A stretch of 64,000 nt of DNA, from positions 1-64,000 of the forward strand of contig WBUG01000008.1 in the NCBI GenBank assembly GCA_008933835.1. The letters are read 5' to 3'. The notes beneath the pieces are model-generated. The model was not told the DNA's origin and did not search any database. It saw only the letters and a list, made by a program, of their open reading frames with translations. Below, piece after piece: positions 19,165 through 27,132 of the stretch (position 1 is the first letter of the stretch; each line of letters starts with the position of its first letter). Position numbers and translations under genes: made by a program. The stretch is from Bacteroidota bacterium. Lineage in GTDB: Bacteria > Bacteroidota > Ignavibacteria > UBA10030 > UBA8401.

Positions 19165-19731
19165 ATGAAACCGATCATCACCGGCCGGGCGTTCGTGCTC
19201 GGCAACGACATCGACACCGACCAGATCATCCCGGCGGCGCATCTCGTCTACAAGCTGGACGACCCGGAGGAGCGGAAGAACTACGGCCGGTACGCCCTCT
19301 CCGGCGTTCCCGCCGCGCAGTCCGGCCTGCCGCAGGGGAACGTGCCGTTCGTCCGCGACGGGGAGTGGCGGAGCGGCTACACCATCATCGTGGCGGGGAA
19401 GAACTTCGGCTGCGGCTCCTCGCGCGAGCATGCGCCGTTCGCCCTGCAGGTGGCGGGCATCGAGGCGGTGGTGGCCGAGAGCTACGCTCGCATCTTCTAC
19501 CGCAACGCCATCGACGGCGCGTTCGTCGCTCCGTACGAGACGCCGGACCGCCTGGCGCAGGAGGTGCGCACCGGCGACGAACTGACGCTCGACACCGCCG
19601 CCGGAACGCTGACGAACCGGACGCAGGGGAAGGAGTACCGGCTGAACTCCCTCGGGGACGTGGAGCACATCCTCCGCGCCGGGGGCATCTTCGAGTACGC
19701 CCGCACGTCGGGCATGCTGCAGAAACGCTGA
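19165..19731 (+). CDS. leuD: 3-isopropylmalate dehydratase, small subunit
   Basis: LeuD is the swivel-domain partner of LeuC and sets substrate specificity. The 188 residues include GNDIDTDQIIPAAHL at the N-terminus and the loop FGCGSSREHAPFAL near residues 81-94. ATG follows a purine-rich AGCGGAAGG. It begins a transcript with proC after the panD terminator, or is reached by read-through. Confidence 0.95.
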   Translation: MKPIITGRAFVLGNDIDTDQIIPAAHLVYKLDDPEERKNYGRYALSGVPAAQSGLPQGNVPFVRDGEWRSGYTIIVAGKNFGCGSSREHAPFALQVAGIEAVVAESYARIFYRNAIDGAFVAPYETPDRLAQEVRTGDELTLDTAAGTLTNRTQGKEYRLNSLGDVEHILRAGGIFEYARTSGMLQKR

Positions 19732-19741
19732 CATCATCACG

Positions 19742-19758
19742 GGACCCCGCGCGGGTCC
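19742..19758 (+). other. GC-rich hairpin between leuD and proC
   Basis: GGACCC (19742-19747)/GGGTCC (19753-19758) with no T-run, 13 nt before the proC start. It shares the 13-mer TCATCACGGGACC with the panD terminator (19101-19110 region). It could stabilise mRNA or cause partial termination; its role is unknown. Confidence 0.4.
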
Positions 19759-19771
19759 GGAAGGGGCCATC

Positions 19772-20596
19772 ATGCTGAACAAGAGCATCGCCGTCATCGG
19801 CGCCGGGAACATGGGAACGTCGCTCATCCGCGGCATCCTCTCGGCGCAGCTCACCGCGCCGAAGCGCATCGTCGCCAGCGGTCCGCGGCTGGAGAAGCTC
19901 GCGCGGCTGAAGACCGAGTACGGCATCGCCGTCACGGACGACAACCGTGACGCGGCGAAGCAGGCGGACATCATCATCCTCTGCGTGAAGGCGGCGGTCA
20001 TCCGTTCCGTGCTCGAACAGATGCACGATGTGCTGCACAAGGACCAGTTCATCATCTCCATCGCCGCCGGCGTCACCACCGCGTCCATGGAGAAGGTGGT
20101 CGGGAAGAACGTCCCCATCGTCCGCGCCATGCCGAACATCGCCTCCACCGTGGGGCTCGGCTCCACCGCCGTCTCGTTCGGGAAGCATGTGCACGAGAAG
20201 CAGCACGACATCGCCGTGAAGATCTTCGAGGCGGTGGGGGAGGTGGTGGTGGTGGGCGAGCATCATCTGGACGCGGTCACCGGCCTCAGCGGCAGCGGTC
20301 CCGCCTACATCTACATGGTCATCGAGGCGCTCATCGACGGCGGCGTGAAGATGGGGCTGCCGCGCGACATCTCGACGAAGCTCGCCATCCAGACGGTGCT
20401 CGGCTCCGCCAAGCTGGTGAAGGAGTCGAACGTGCATCCCGCCATCCTGCGGGACCAGGTGACGACGCCGGGCGGCACCACCATCAACGCCATTCACGAA
20501 CTGGAATCGCACGGCCTCCGCTCCATGCTCATCGACGCGGTGGCGACGGCGACGAACCGTTCCAAGGAACTGTCGGAGCTCATCAATAGGCATTGA
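19772..20596 (+). CDS. proC: Pyrroline-5-carboxylate reductase
   Basis: ProC reduces pyrroline-5-carboxylate to proline with NAD(P)H. The 274-residue length is normal. The N-terminal Rossmann motif is AVIGAGNMGTSLIRG. The C-terminal helical dimer domain has the PROSITE-like segment DQVTTPGGTTINAIHELE and GLSGSGPAYIYMVIEAL. It is probably co-transcribed with leuD. A degenerate octamer array follows its stop. Confidence 0.96.
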   Translation: MLNKSIAVIGAGNMGTSLIRGILSAQLTAPKRIVASGPRLEKLARLKTEYGIAVTDDNRDAAKQADIIILCVKAAVIRSVLEQMHDVLHKDQFIISIAAGVTTASMEKVVGKNVPIVRAMPNIASTVGLGSTAVSFGKHVHEKQHDIAVKIFEAVGEVVVVGEHHLDAVTGLSGSGPAYIYMVIEALIDGGVKMGLPRDISTKLAIQTVLGSAKLVKESNVHPAILRDQVTTPGGTTINAIHELESHGLRSMLIDAVATATNRSKELSELINRH

Positions 20597-20607
20597 AAAC
20601 TCGTTCT

Positions 20608-20687
20608 ATTGATTCAGTGTGTCATCGGTCCATTGATTCAATGATTCGATGAACCGATGAACCAATGTACCAATCTACCATCACTCC
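20608..20687 (+). repeat. Degenerate tandem octamer array (ten units) upstream of leuB
   Basis: The AT-rich spacer divides into ten consecutive 8-mers with the loose pattern rATgnnyC. They are ATTGATTC, AGTGTGTC, ATCGGTCC, ATTGATTC, AATGATTC, GATGAACC, GATGAACC, AATGTACC, AATCTACC and ATCACTCC. Within it are the palindrome CATTGATTCAATG (20631-20643) and the inverted arms CATCGGT (20623-20629)/ACCGATG (20653-20659). Base composition differs sharply from flanking genes. Function is unknown. Confidence 0.7.
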
Positions 20688-20716
20688 ACACTTTTGAATC
20701 GTCCCGTCATCGAACC

Positions 20717-21784
20717 ATGAAGAAAACGATCACCCTCATTCCCGGGGACGGCATCGGTCCCGAGGTCGTCGCCGGCGCGGTGACGGTCCTGAACCGCGTC
20801 GCCGTCCGCTTCGGCCACACGTTCGAATACCGCACCGCGCTCGCCGGCGGCGCGGCGCTGGACGCGCACGGCGTTCCGCTGCCGGACGATACGCTCGGGA
20901 AGTGCCGCACGAGCGATGCCGTGCTGCTCGGCGCCGTCGGCGGACCGAAATGGGACCCGAACCCGCAGCACCTCAAACCGGAGCGGGCGCTGCTCGGCCT
21001 GCGCAAGGAGCTCGGCCTCTTCGCCAACATCCGCCCGGCGAAGATCTATGCCGCGCTCGCGGACGCTTCGGCGCTCAAACGGGAGGTGGTGGAGGGGGTG
21101 GACATCGTCGTGGTGCGCGAACTGACGGGGGGACTGTACTTCGGGAAGCCGGCCGGCTTCGAGATGCGGAACGGAGAGCCGGTGGGCTTCAACACGATGA
21201 TCTACTCCGAATCCGAGGTGCGCCGCATCGTGCGCGCCGCGTTCGATATCGCGCGGAAACGGTCGAAGCGGCTCTGCTCGGTGGACAAGGCGAACGTGCT
21301 CGAGACGTCGCAGCTGTGGCGCCGCGTGGCGACGGAGACGGCGGCGGAGTTCCCCGACGTGGAACTGTCGCACATGTACGTGGACAACTGCTCCATGCAG
21401 CTCGTCCGCAATCCGAAGCAGTTCGACGTCATCGTCACCGAGAACATGTTCGGCGACATCCTCAGCGACGAGGCCGCGATGCTCACCGGCTCCATCGGCA
21501 TGCTCGCCTCCGCCAGTCTCGGCGGCACGGTGGCGCTGTACGAACCGGTGCACGGCAGCGCACCGGACATCGCCGGACAGGACAAGGCCAACCCCATCGC
21601 CACCATCGCCTCCGCCGCCATGATGCTGAAGTACTCCTTCGGCCTCACGGACGCATCGGACGCGGTCGAGCACGCCATCGAGACGGTGCTCGGCAAGGGC
21701 CTGCGCACGGGGGACATCCATACGCCGGGCACCACGCTGCTCGGTTCCAAAGGGATGGCGGAGGCCGTCGCCGCGGAGGTGTGA
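20717..21784 (+). CDS. leuB: 3-isopropylmalate dehydrogenase
   Basis: LeuB oxidatively decarboxylates 3-isopropylmalate to 2-oxoisocaproate with NAD+, and probably also the methylmalate of the citramalate route. The 355-residue product begins [18 protein letters not shown]. It has [12 protein letters not shown], and the metal/substrate aspartates in [10 protein letters not shown] and [15 protein letters not shown]. The ATG at 20717 is chosen over an upstream ATG that would read the repeat array as protein. Its TGA overlaps the next ATG (TGATG). Confidence 0.97.
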   Translation: MKKTITLIPGDGIGPEVVAGAVTVLNRVAVRFGHTFEYRTALAGGAALDAHGVPLPDDTLGKCRTSDAVLLGAVGGPKWDPNPQHLKPERALLGLRKELGLFANIRPAKIYAALADASALKREVVEGVDIVVVRELTGGLYFGKPAGFEMRNGEPVGFNTMIYSESEVRRIVRAAFDIARKRSKRLCSVDKANVLETSQLWRRVATETAAEFPDVELSHMYVDNCSMQLVRNPKQFDVIVTENMFGDILSDEAAMLTGSIGMLASASLGGTVALYEPVHGSAPDIAGQDKANPIATIASAAMMLKYSFGLTDASDAVEHAIETVLGKGLRTGDIHTPGTTLLGSKGMAEAVAAEV

Positions 21785-22773
21785 TGGAGTACCGACGGTT
21801 CGGCACCACGGACCTCACCGTCAGCGTCGTCGGTTTCGGCGCCTGGGGTATCGGCGGTCCGGCGATGGTCGGCGCCACCCCTATCGGGTGGGGAGGTACG
21901 GACGATGCGGTGTCGCGACGGGCGCTGCGCCGCGCGCGCGAACTCGGCATCACGTTCTACGATACCGCCGATTTCTACGGTCTCGGGCGCTCGGAAGAGC
22001 TCATCGGCGAGACGTTCGGGAACGCGCCGGACATCGTCGTCGCGACGAAGGTCGGCCATCGCGCGGCGGAGGGGGACCGCATCGTGCTCGATTATTCCGC
22101 GGCACACATCATCGCGGCGTGCGAACGGAGTCTGCGGCGGCTCCGCCGGGACGCCATCGATTACTATCAGCTCCATTCCGCTCGTATGCCCCATCTCGAA
22201 GAGGGGGAATGTCTCGAGGCGATGGAGCGGCTGGTCCGTGACGGGAAAGTTCGGTACTGGGGACTCTCCCTGAACACCTTCCATCCGGACGCGGAATCGT
22301 CGTTCCTCACCGGCCGCTCGCTCGGACACGGATTCCAGCTGGCGCTCAACATCATCAATCAGCGCGCGCTCGGCGTGGTCCGTTCGGCGGCCGCATCGGG
22401 ATACGGCGTCATCGCACGGATGCCTCTGCAGTTCGGACTGTTGACGGGGAAGTTCGCGCCGACCGCGCGTTTTGCCAAGGACGACCACCGTTCGTTCCGG
22501 CTGACGCCGGAGATCGTCGAACGGTCCCTTGCCGGCATCGCCGCCGTCCGGCCGGTGGCCGACCGCCGGGGCATCTCGCTGACGACGCTCGCGTTGAGCT
22601 TCTGCGCGGCACTGCCGGGCATATCGACGGTCATCCCCGGTATAAGGACGCCGGAACAGGCGGAGGAGAACAGCGTCATCGTTCCTCTCGATACTGCGGA
22701 GATGGCGGAATTGACCGGAGCGTACGAAGAACGTTTCGCACCGGTCGTCTCTTTAATGGAACAACAAGGCTGA
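21784..22773 (+). CDS. Aldo/keto reductase
   Basis: A 329-residue NADP(H)-dependent aldo/keto reductase. The family tetrad is visible as Asp and Tyr in FYDTADFYG, Lys in VATKVGH and His in YQLHS. The C-terminal cofactor loop appears as STVIPGIRTPEQAEEN. It resembles the YajO/perakine-reductase-like group by its N-terminus ([21 protein letters not shown]). The substrate is unknown. It overlaps leuB by one base and lies 8 nt before lysC, so it is part of the leuB-thrB operon, but no link to leucine or lysine synthesis is established. Confidence 0.88.
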   Translation: MEYRRFGTTDLTVSVVGFGAWGIGGPAMVGATPIGWGGTDDAVSRRALRRARELGITFYDTADFYGLGRSEELIGETFGNAPDIVVATKVGHRAAEGDRIVLDYSAAHIIAACERSLRRLRRDAIDYYQLHSARMPHLEEGECLEAMERLVRDGKVRYWGLSLNTFHPDAESSFLTGRSLGHGFQLALNIINQRALGVVRSAAASGYGVIARMPLQFGLLTGKFAPTARFAKDDHRSFRLTPEIVERSLAGIAAVRPVADRRGISLTTLALSFCAALPGISTVIPGIRTPEQAEENSVIVPLDTAEMAELTGAYEERFAPVVSLMEQQG

Positions 22774-22781
22774 CGAACACC

Positions 22782-24176
22782 ATGCTCACCATGAAATTCG
22801 GCGGCACGTCCGTCGGGGACACGCCGAGACTGCGCGAAGTCGTCTCGATCATCTCGCAGTTCATCAACGAACGGCCGATCGTCGTCGCCTCCGCCATGGG
22901 CGGGGTCACGAACGTGCTGCTGGAGACCGCCCGGAAGGCGCTGGAGCGCCGGACCGGCGAAGTGCACGCCGCGGTGGAATCGCTCAGCGAGCGGCACATG
23001 GCCGTGGCGCAGGAGTTCCTTCGCGATGACGCGCGCCGCGCGGCCCTCATCAAGGAACAGCAGGCGTCGTTCGACGAACTGACGCAGCTCTATAACGGCG
23101 TGGCGCTGCTCCGCGAACTTTCCCCCCGGTCGCTGGACGCCATCGCGTCGTTCGGCGAACTCCTCTCCTGCCGGCAGATCGCCGCCATCCTGGAGGAGAG
23201 CGGCATCCCCTCCGCCTTCATCGACGCCCGCACCGTCATCCGCACGGACGCGGCGTTCGGCGAAGCGGCGGTCGATTTCGCCTGGTCCTATCCACGCATC
23301 GCCGACGCGGTGACGCCGCTCGTCGCGAAGGGGGCCGTTCCCGTGGTGACCGGTTTTATCGCCTCCACCGAGGACGGCATCACCACCACCGTGGGGCGCA
23401 GCGGTTCGGACTACACCGGCTCCATCGTCGGCGCCGCCACCGGGAGCAGCGAAGTGTGGATCTGGACCGACGTGGACGGCGTGATGACGGCGGACCCGCG
23501 CACCGTGCCGACCGCTCGGGTGCTTCCGGCCGTCTCGTACCGCGAGGCGGCGGAGATGAGCTACTTCGGCGCGAAGGTCATCCATCCGAAGACGATGGTG
23601 CCCGCCATCGAGAAGCGCATCCCCATCCGCATCAAGAACACGTTCAATCCGTCCCACCCGGGCACGCTCATCACCGCATCGTCCCAGGCCGGAGAGCGCG
23701 CGGCGAAGACCGTCACTTCCATCGACGACCTCGCCGTCATCGCCATCGAAGGGAACGGGATGATCGGCGTGCCGGGGGTCTCCGGCCGCATCTTCTCCGC
23801 GCTGGCGCGCGCGCAGGTGAACGTGATGATGATCTCGCAGGCGTCGTCGGAGCACAACGTCTGCTTCCTCGTGCCGCGGAAGGACAGCGCGGCGGGCGTG
23901 CGGGTGCTGCGCGAGGAGTTCGGCGTTGATATTGCGAGGAAATTTATCGATGATGTGACGGTACGCGAGCCGGTCTCCATCGTCGCCGTGGTGGGCGAAG
24001 GGATGATCGGCGCGAAAGGGATCGCCGGACGCACGTTCGACGCCGTGGCGAAAGCGGACGTCAACATCATCGCCATCGCGCAGGGCTCGTCCGAGCTCAA
24101 CATCTCGTTCGTCGTGGAGCAGGCCGACGCCCGCAAGGCGGTGCGCGCCGTCCACGACGCCTTCTATGCCGCATGA
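22782..24176 (+). CDS. lysC: Aspartate kinase (monofunctional)
   Basis: It phosphorylates aspartate, the first step to lysine, threonine and methionine. The 464 residues show KFGGTSVGD at residues 5-13, a kinase domain with RSGSDYTGS and WTDVDGVMTADPR, and two C-terminal ACT domains (about residues 310-460) that bind inhibitory amino acids. No homoserine dehydrogenase domain is fused. Its stop overlaps the rof start by 4 nt, and thrC/thrB lie downstream, so the operon covers parts of the threonine branch. Confidence 0.96.
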   Translation: MLTMKFGGTSVGDTPRLREVVSIISQFINERPIVVASAMGGVTNVLLETARKALERRTGEVHAAVESLSERHMAVAQEFLRDDARRAALIKEQQASFDELTQLYNGVALLRELSPRSLDAIASFGELLSCRQIAAILEESGIPSAFIDARTVIRTDAAFGEAAVDFAWSYPRIADAVTPLVAKGAVPVVTGFIASTEDGITTTVGRSGSDYTGSIVGAATGSSEVWIWTDVDGVMTADPRTVPTARVLPAVSYREAAEMSYFGAKVIHPKTMVPAIEKRIPIRIKNTFNPSHPGTLITASSQAGERAAKTVTSIDDLAVIAIEGNGMIGVPGVSGRIFSALARAQVNVMMISQASSEHNVCFLVPRKDSAAGVRVLREEFGVDIARKFIDDVTVREPVSIVAVVGEGMIGAKGIAGRTFDAVAKADVNIIAIAQGSSELNISFVVEQADARKAVRAVHDAFYAA

Positions 24177-24424
24177 CCGACGCGAACGCACCATACCGCA
24201 GCATCGGCTGTTCCTACTACGACCGCCTGGAGGCGCTCGCCGTCCGGCGCACCCGCTGCACGCTGGTGTTCGAGGCCGAAGGGACGGAGCGGACCGCCGC
24301 CGGCGTCATCACGGACCTCTTCGTGCGCGACCAGGCGGAGTTCCTCCGCCTGGACGACGGCACCGAAGTGCGCCTGGACCGTCTGCGTTCGGTGGACGGC
24401 GTTCCGGTCACCTACGCCTGCTGA
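24173..24424 (+). CDS. rof: Rof/YaeO-like Rho-binding antiterminator
   Basis: An 83-residue acidic protein. Its order of motifs follows E. coli Rof (YaeO): YRSIGCSYYDRLEALAVRR corresponds to the YQPINCDDYDNLELAC region. A strand-loop region with ITDLFVRDQAEFLRL and EVRLDRLRSV matches the Rof C-terminal half. Rof binds Rho and inhibits termination. The match is by eye over the whole length. It is translationally coupled to lysC (ATGA overlap) and followed 40 nt later by thrC. Whether it acts on Rho here, or locally on this operon, is inference. Confidence 0.72.
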   Translation: MTDANAPYRSIGCSYYDRLEALAVRRTRCTLVFEAEGTERTAAGVITDLFVRDQAEFLRLDDGTEVRLDRLRSVDGVPVTYAC

Positions 24425-24463
24425 CGGAGAACGGAACACACGACCAACGCCCATGAGACACGC

Positions 24464-25735
24464 ATGAGCTCCATACTGAAAGCCGTCCACAGCGGCACCG
24501 AGTACCCCATCGACCAGGTCCGCTTCACCTCCGACGCCGGCGAACTGCTGGACGTGGCGCACGACCTCGACGAACTCCGCTCCCGCTACAAGATCTCCCG
24601 CGAGTACTTCCAAAAGAAGCGCAGCATCATCAACGACCAGCCCTCCGGCGGCGTCTGGCACTTCAAGGAACTGGTGATGCCCGACCTCCACGACGACCAC
24701 ATCGTGTCGAAGATGGAGGGGAACACCCGCCTCTACCGCAGCCGCAGCGTCGCGGCATGGCTCGGCCTGAAGTACGAGAAGTTCTTCCTGAAGCACGAAG
24801 GGGAGAACCCGACCGGATCGTTCAAGGACCGCGGGATGACCGTCGCCATCACCATGGCGAAGCTGCTCCGGCAGAAGGCGGTCACCTGCGCCTCCACCGG
24901 CAACACCTCCGCCTCCCTCGCCGCGTACGCCGCCGAAGCGGGTCTCACCGGCATCGTGCTCATCCCGAAGGGGAATGTGGCGGTCGGCAAGATCTCGCAG
25001 GCGCTCGCCTACGGCACGAAGACGCTCGTGGTGAACGGGGACTTCGACGACTGCATGCGGATGATCCGCGAGGCGCAGGAACGCCTGGCCGCCTACCCGC
25101 TCAACTCCATCAATCCGTTCCGCCTGGAAGGGCAGAAGACCATCATCTGGGAGACGCTGCTGCAGCTCAACTGGAAGGTGCCGGACTGGTTCGTCTTCCC
25201 CGGCGGGAACCTCGGCAACACCAGCGCGTTCGGCAAGGCGCTGTTCGAGGCGTACGAGCTGGGACTCATCGACCGGATGCCGCGCTTCGCCGTCATCCAG
25301 GCCGCCGGCGCCAGTCCGTTCTATCGGGCCTATAAGGACCATTTCGCGTCGCTCACCACGCAGAAGGCGGACACCATCGCCACCGCCATCAAGATCGGCG
25401 ACCCGGTGAACTACCCGAAGGCGGTCCGCGCGCTGAAGTGGACGAACGGCATCGTGGAATCGGTGACGGACGAGGAGATCCTGGAGGCGAAGGCGTACAT
25501 CGACGCCGCAGGCATCGGCGCCGAACCCGCCTCCTGCGCCACCGTGGCGGGGGTGAAGAAGCTCATCGGCAGCGGCGAGATCAAACCGAAGGAGACCGTC
25601 GTCGGCATCCTCACCGGCAACATCCTGAAAGACCCGCAGGTCATCGTCGACTATCACTTCCACCGCACGACCGGCCTGGCCAATCCGCCGCACGATATCG
25701 AGGCGGATATACAACAGTTACAGATGTTCCTTTGA
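24464..25735 (+). CDS. thrC: Threonine synthase
   Basis: ThrC converts phosphohomoserine to threonine using pyridoxal phosphate. The 423 residues contain the PLP lysine Lys121 in ENPTGSFKDRGM and the phosphate-binding loop CASTGNTSASLAAYA. FPGGNLGN and the C-terminal GILTGNILKDP are also present. Its TGA (25733-25735) is followed two bases later by the left inverted repeat of the GxxExxY unit, which separates it from thrB. Confidence 0.96.
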   Translation: MSSILKAVHSGTEYPIDQVRFTSDAGELLDVAHDLDELRSRYKISREYFQKKRSIINDQPSGGVWHFKELVMPDLHDDHIVSKMEGNTRLYRSRSVAAWLGLKYEKFFLKHEGENPTGSFKDRGMTVAITMAKLLRQKAVTCASTGNTSASLAAYAAEAGLTGIVLIPKGNVAVGKISQALAYGTKTLVVNGDFDDCMRMIREAQERLAAYPLNSINPFRLEGQKTIIWETLLQLNWKVPDWFVFPGGNLGNTSAFGKALFEAYELGLIDRMPRFAVIQAAGASPFYRAYKDHFASLTTQKADTIATAIKIGDPVNYPKAVRALKWTNGIVESVTDEEILEAKAYIDAAGIGAEPASCATVAGVKKLIGSGEIKPKETVVGILTGNILKDPQVIVDYHFHRTTGLANPPHDIEADIQQLQMFL

Positions 25736-25737
25736 TG

Positions 25738-25760
25738 CACCGCAGAGACGCGAAGACGCA
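25738..25760 (+). repeat. Left inverted repeat of the GxxExxY cassette
   Basis: Begins CACCGCAGAGACGCGAAGAC and ends 6 nt before the GxxExxY ATG. It is built of the octamers CGCAGAGA and CGCGAAGA. The right end at 26198-26220 is its inverted copy with three transitions. Confidence 0.7.
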
Positions 25761-25766
25761 GGCGGA

Positions 25767-26153
25767 ATGACAAAAGAGAAGTTGAACGAGTTGTCGGGAA
25801 CCATCCTTGACAGCTGTATCACTGTACATCGGGAGATGGGTCCCGGACTCATGGAGTCCATCTATGAACTCTGTCTTCTGGAGGAATTGGAGAGAAGGTC
25901 CGTGTCCGTCGATAGTCAGGTATCCATTCCGTTGGCGTATAAAGGGAGACATCTGTCGAAGGATTTCAGAATCGATGTTCTTGTGGAGCGTGAGATCATC
26001 ATTGAAGTCAAAGCGGTCGAAGTCATTTTACCGGTCCACGAAGCACAGATCATCTCTTATCTGAAATTGGCGGACAAACGTCTCGGATTTCTGGTGAATT
26101 TCAATGTTGCGTTGATGAAAGATGGTTTTCACCGTTTTGTGAACCGATTTTGA
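25767..26153 (+). CDS. GxxExxY family protein (PD-(D/E)XK-like)
   Basis: A 128-residue protein of the GxxExxY family. The name motif is at residues 27-33 (G-L-M-E-S-I-Y) after an N-terminal helix. A nuclease-like core follows with Asp70 in RIDVLV and Glu80-x-Lys82 in IIIEVKAV, then QIISYLKL and LGFLVNFNV. This order fits the PD-(D/E)XK superfamily, but biological function is unknown. Codon use is AT-richer than the neighbouring thr genes (many ATT, TTG, AAA), suggesting transfer. It is the only gene in the inverted-repeat-bounded unit. Confidence 0.9.
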   Translation: MTKEKLNELSGTILDSCITVHREMGPGLMESIYELCLLEELERRSVSVDSQVSIPLAYKGRHLSKDFRIDVLVEREIIIEVKAVEVILPVHEAQIISYLKLADKRLGFLVNFNVALMKDGFHRFVNRF

Positions 26154-26197
26154 TCGTGATGATTCCCGTTCATTCCATCATATTTTGAACACTTTTT

Positions 26198-26220
26198 TGC
26201 GCCTTCGCGCCTTTGCGGTG
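26198..26220 (-). repeat. Right inverted repeat of the GxxExxY cassette
   Basis: Read on the minus strand it begins CACCGCAAAGGCGCGAAGGC, matching the left repeat at 20 of 23 positions. It abuts the thrB start codon, with no base between. Confidence 0.7.
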
Positions 26221-27117
26221 ATGATGACAATTAGGATCCCCTGCTCCACCTCCAATCTCGGTCCCGGGTTCGACACGCTCGGGCTCGCGCTGGACCGGTA
26301 TCTGACCCTCCGCGCGGACGCTGCGGCGGCGACCTCCGTGACGGTGGAGGGGAACGGCCGCGAGCACATCGCGACGGACGATTCGAACCTGGTGCTCTCG
26401 TCGATGCGCTTCACCGCGTCGAAGCTCGGCGCCGCGCTCCCTCCCGTGCGGCTGCATCTGGAGAACGGCATCCCGGCGTACGGCGGACTCGGCGGCAGCG
26501 GCGCCGCCATCGCGGGGGGCGTGTTCCTCGCCAACGAACTGCTGAACGCCCGTCTCTCCCGCGGCGAAATGCTGAACATCGCCGTGGAGATCGAAGGGCA
26601 TCCGGACAACGTCTCGGCCGCATTGATGGGGGGGCTCACGGTCAACTGTTTCGACGCGGAGCGCAACGTCCGATGCCGGAGCGTGAAGCTGCGCGCGCCC
26701 CTCTCCGTCGTGACCTGCTCGCCGCACTTCCAGGTGCAGACGAAACAGGCGCGGAAGATCCTTCCATCCTCGGTGCCGCTGAAGGACGCCGTCACCAACA
26801 TCGAGAACGCCGCGTCCCTCGTCGCCGCGCTGATGAGCGGCGACCTTGAGGCGCTCCGGTACGTCACGGCGGACCGGCTGCACGAACAGTACCGCTCCGC
26901 GCTCATACCGGGATACGACGCGGTGAAAGCGGCGGCGCTCTCGGCCGGAGCGCTGTCGTTCAACATCAGCGGTGCGGGTCCGACCCTCTTCGCGTTCGCG
27001 GCGGAGAACGCCTCCGCCGTCGCCTCCGCCATGCAGGCCGCCTTCCGCTCCGCGGGACAGGATTCCACCCCCGAAGTGATGTCCGTCGAGAACGACGGAG
27101 CGGTCCGGCTCGCCTGA
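26221..27117 (+). CDS. thrB: Homoserine kinase
   Basis: A GHMP-family kinase that phosphorylates homoserine for ThrC. The 298 residues contain the substrate motif PCSTSNLGPGFDTLG at the N-terminus and the ATP-binding loop GGLGGSGAAIAGG, a variant of the usual GLGSSAA, near residue 90. The C-terminal NISGAGPTLFAF motif is also present. Two ATGs lie in tandem (26221 and 26224); either could serve. An in-frame ATG further upstream would translate the inverted repeat and is rejected. thrB is the last threonine gene of the run. Confidence 0.95.
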   Translation: MMTIRIPCSTSNLGPGFDTLGLALDRYLTLRADAAAATSVTVEGNGREHIATDDSNLVLSSMRFTASKLGAALPPVRLHLENGIPAYGGLGGSGAAIAGGVFLANELLNARLSRGEMLNIAVEIEGHPDNVSAALMGGLTVNCFDAERNVRCRSVKLRAPLSVVTCSPHFQVQTKQARKILPSSVPLKDAVTNIENAASLVAALMSGDLEALRYVTADRLHEQYRSALIPGYDAVKAAALSAGALSFNISGAGPTLFAFAAENASAVASAMQAAFRSAGQDSTPEVMSVENDGAVRLA

Positions 27118-27132
27118 CCGACCCGCACCGTC

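Larger units (their letters stand above)
25738..26220. mobile_element. GxxExxY cassette bounded by imperfect inverted repeats, inserted between thrC and thrB
   Basis: A 483-bp unit with one gene. The ends are 23-bp imperfect inverted repeats (25738-25760 and 26198-26220; 20 of 23 positions match), each made of octamers of the type CGCrrAGr. The trinucleotide ATG flanks both sides (25735-25737 and 26221-26223). Removing the unit with one ATG recreates a TGATG overlap between thrC and thrB. Its GC content is visibly lower than that of the neighbours. No transposase is encoded, so movement in trans or by recombination is inferred. Confidence 0.65.
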
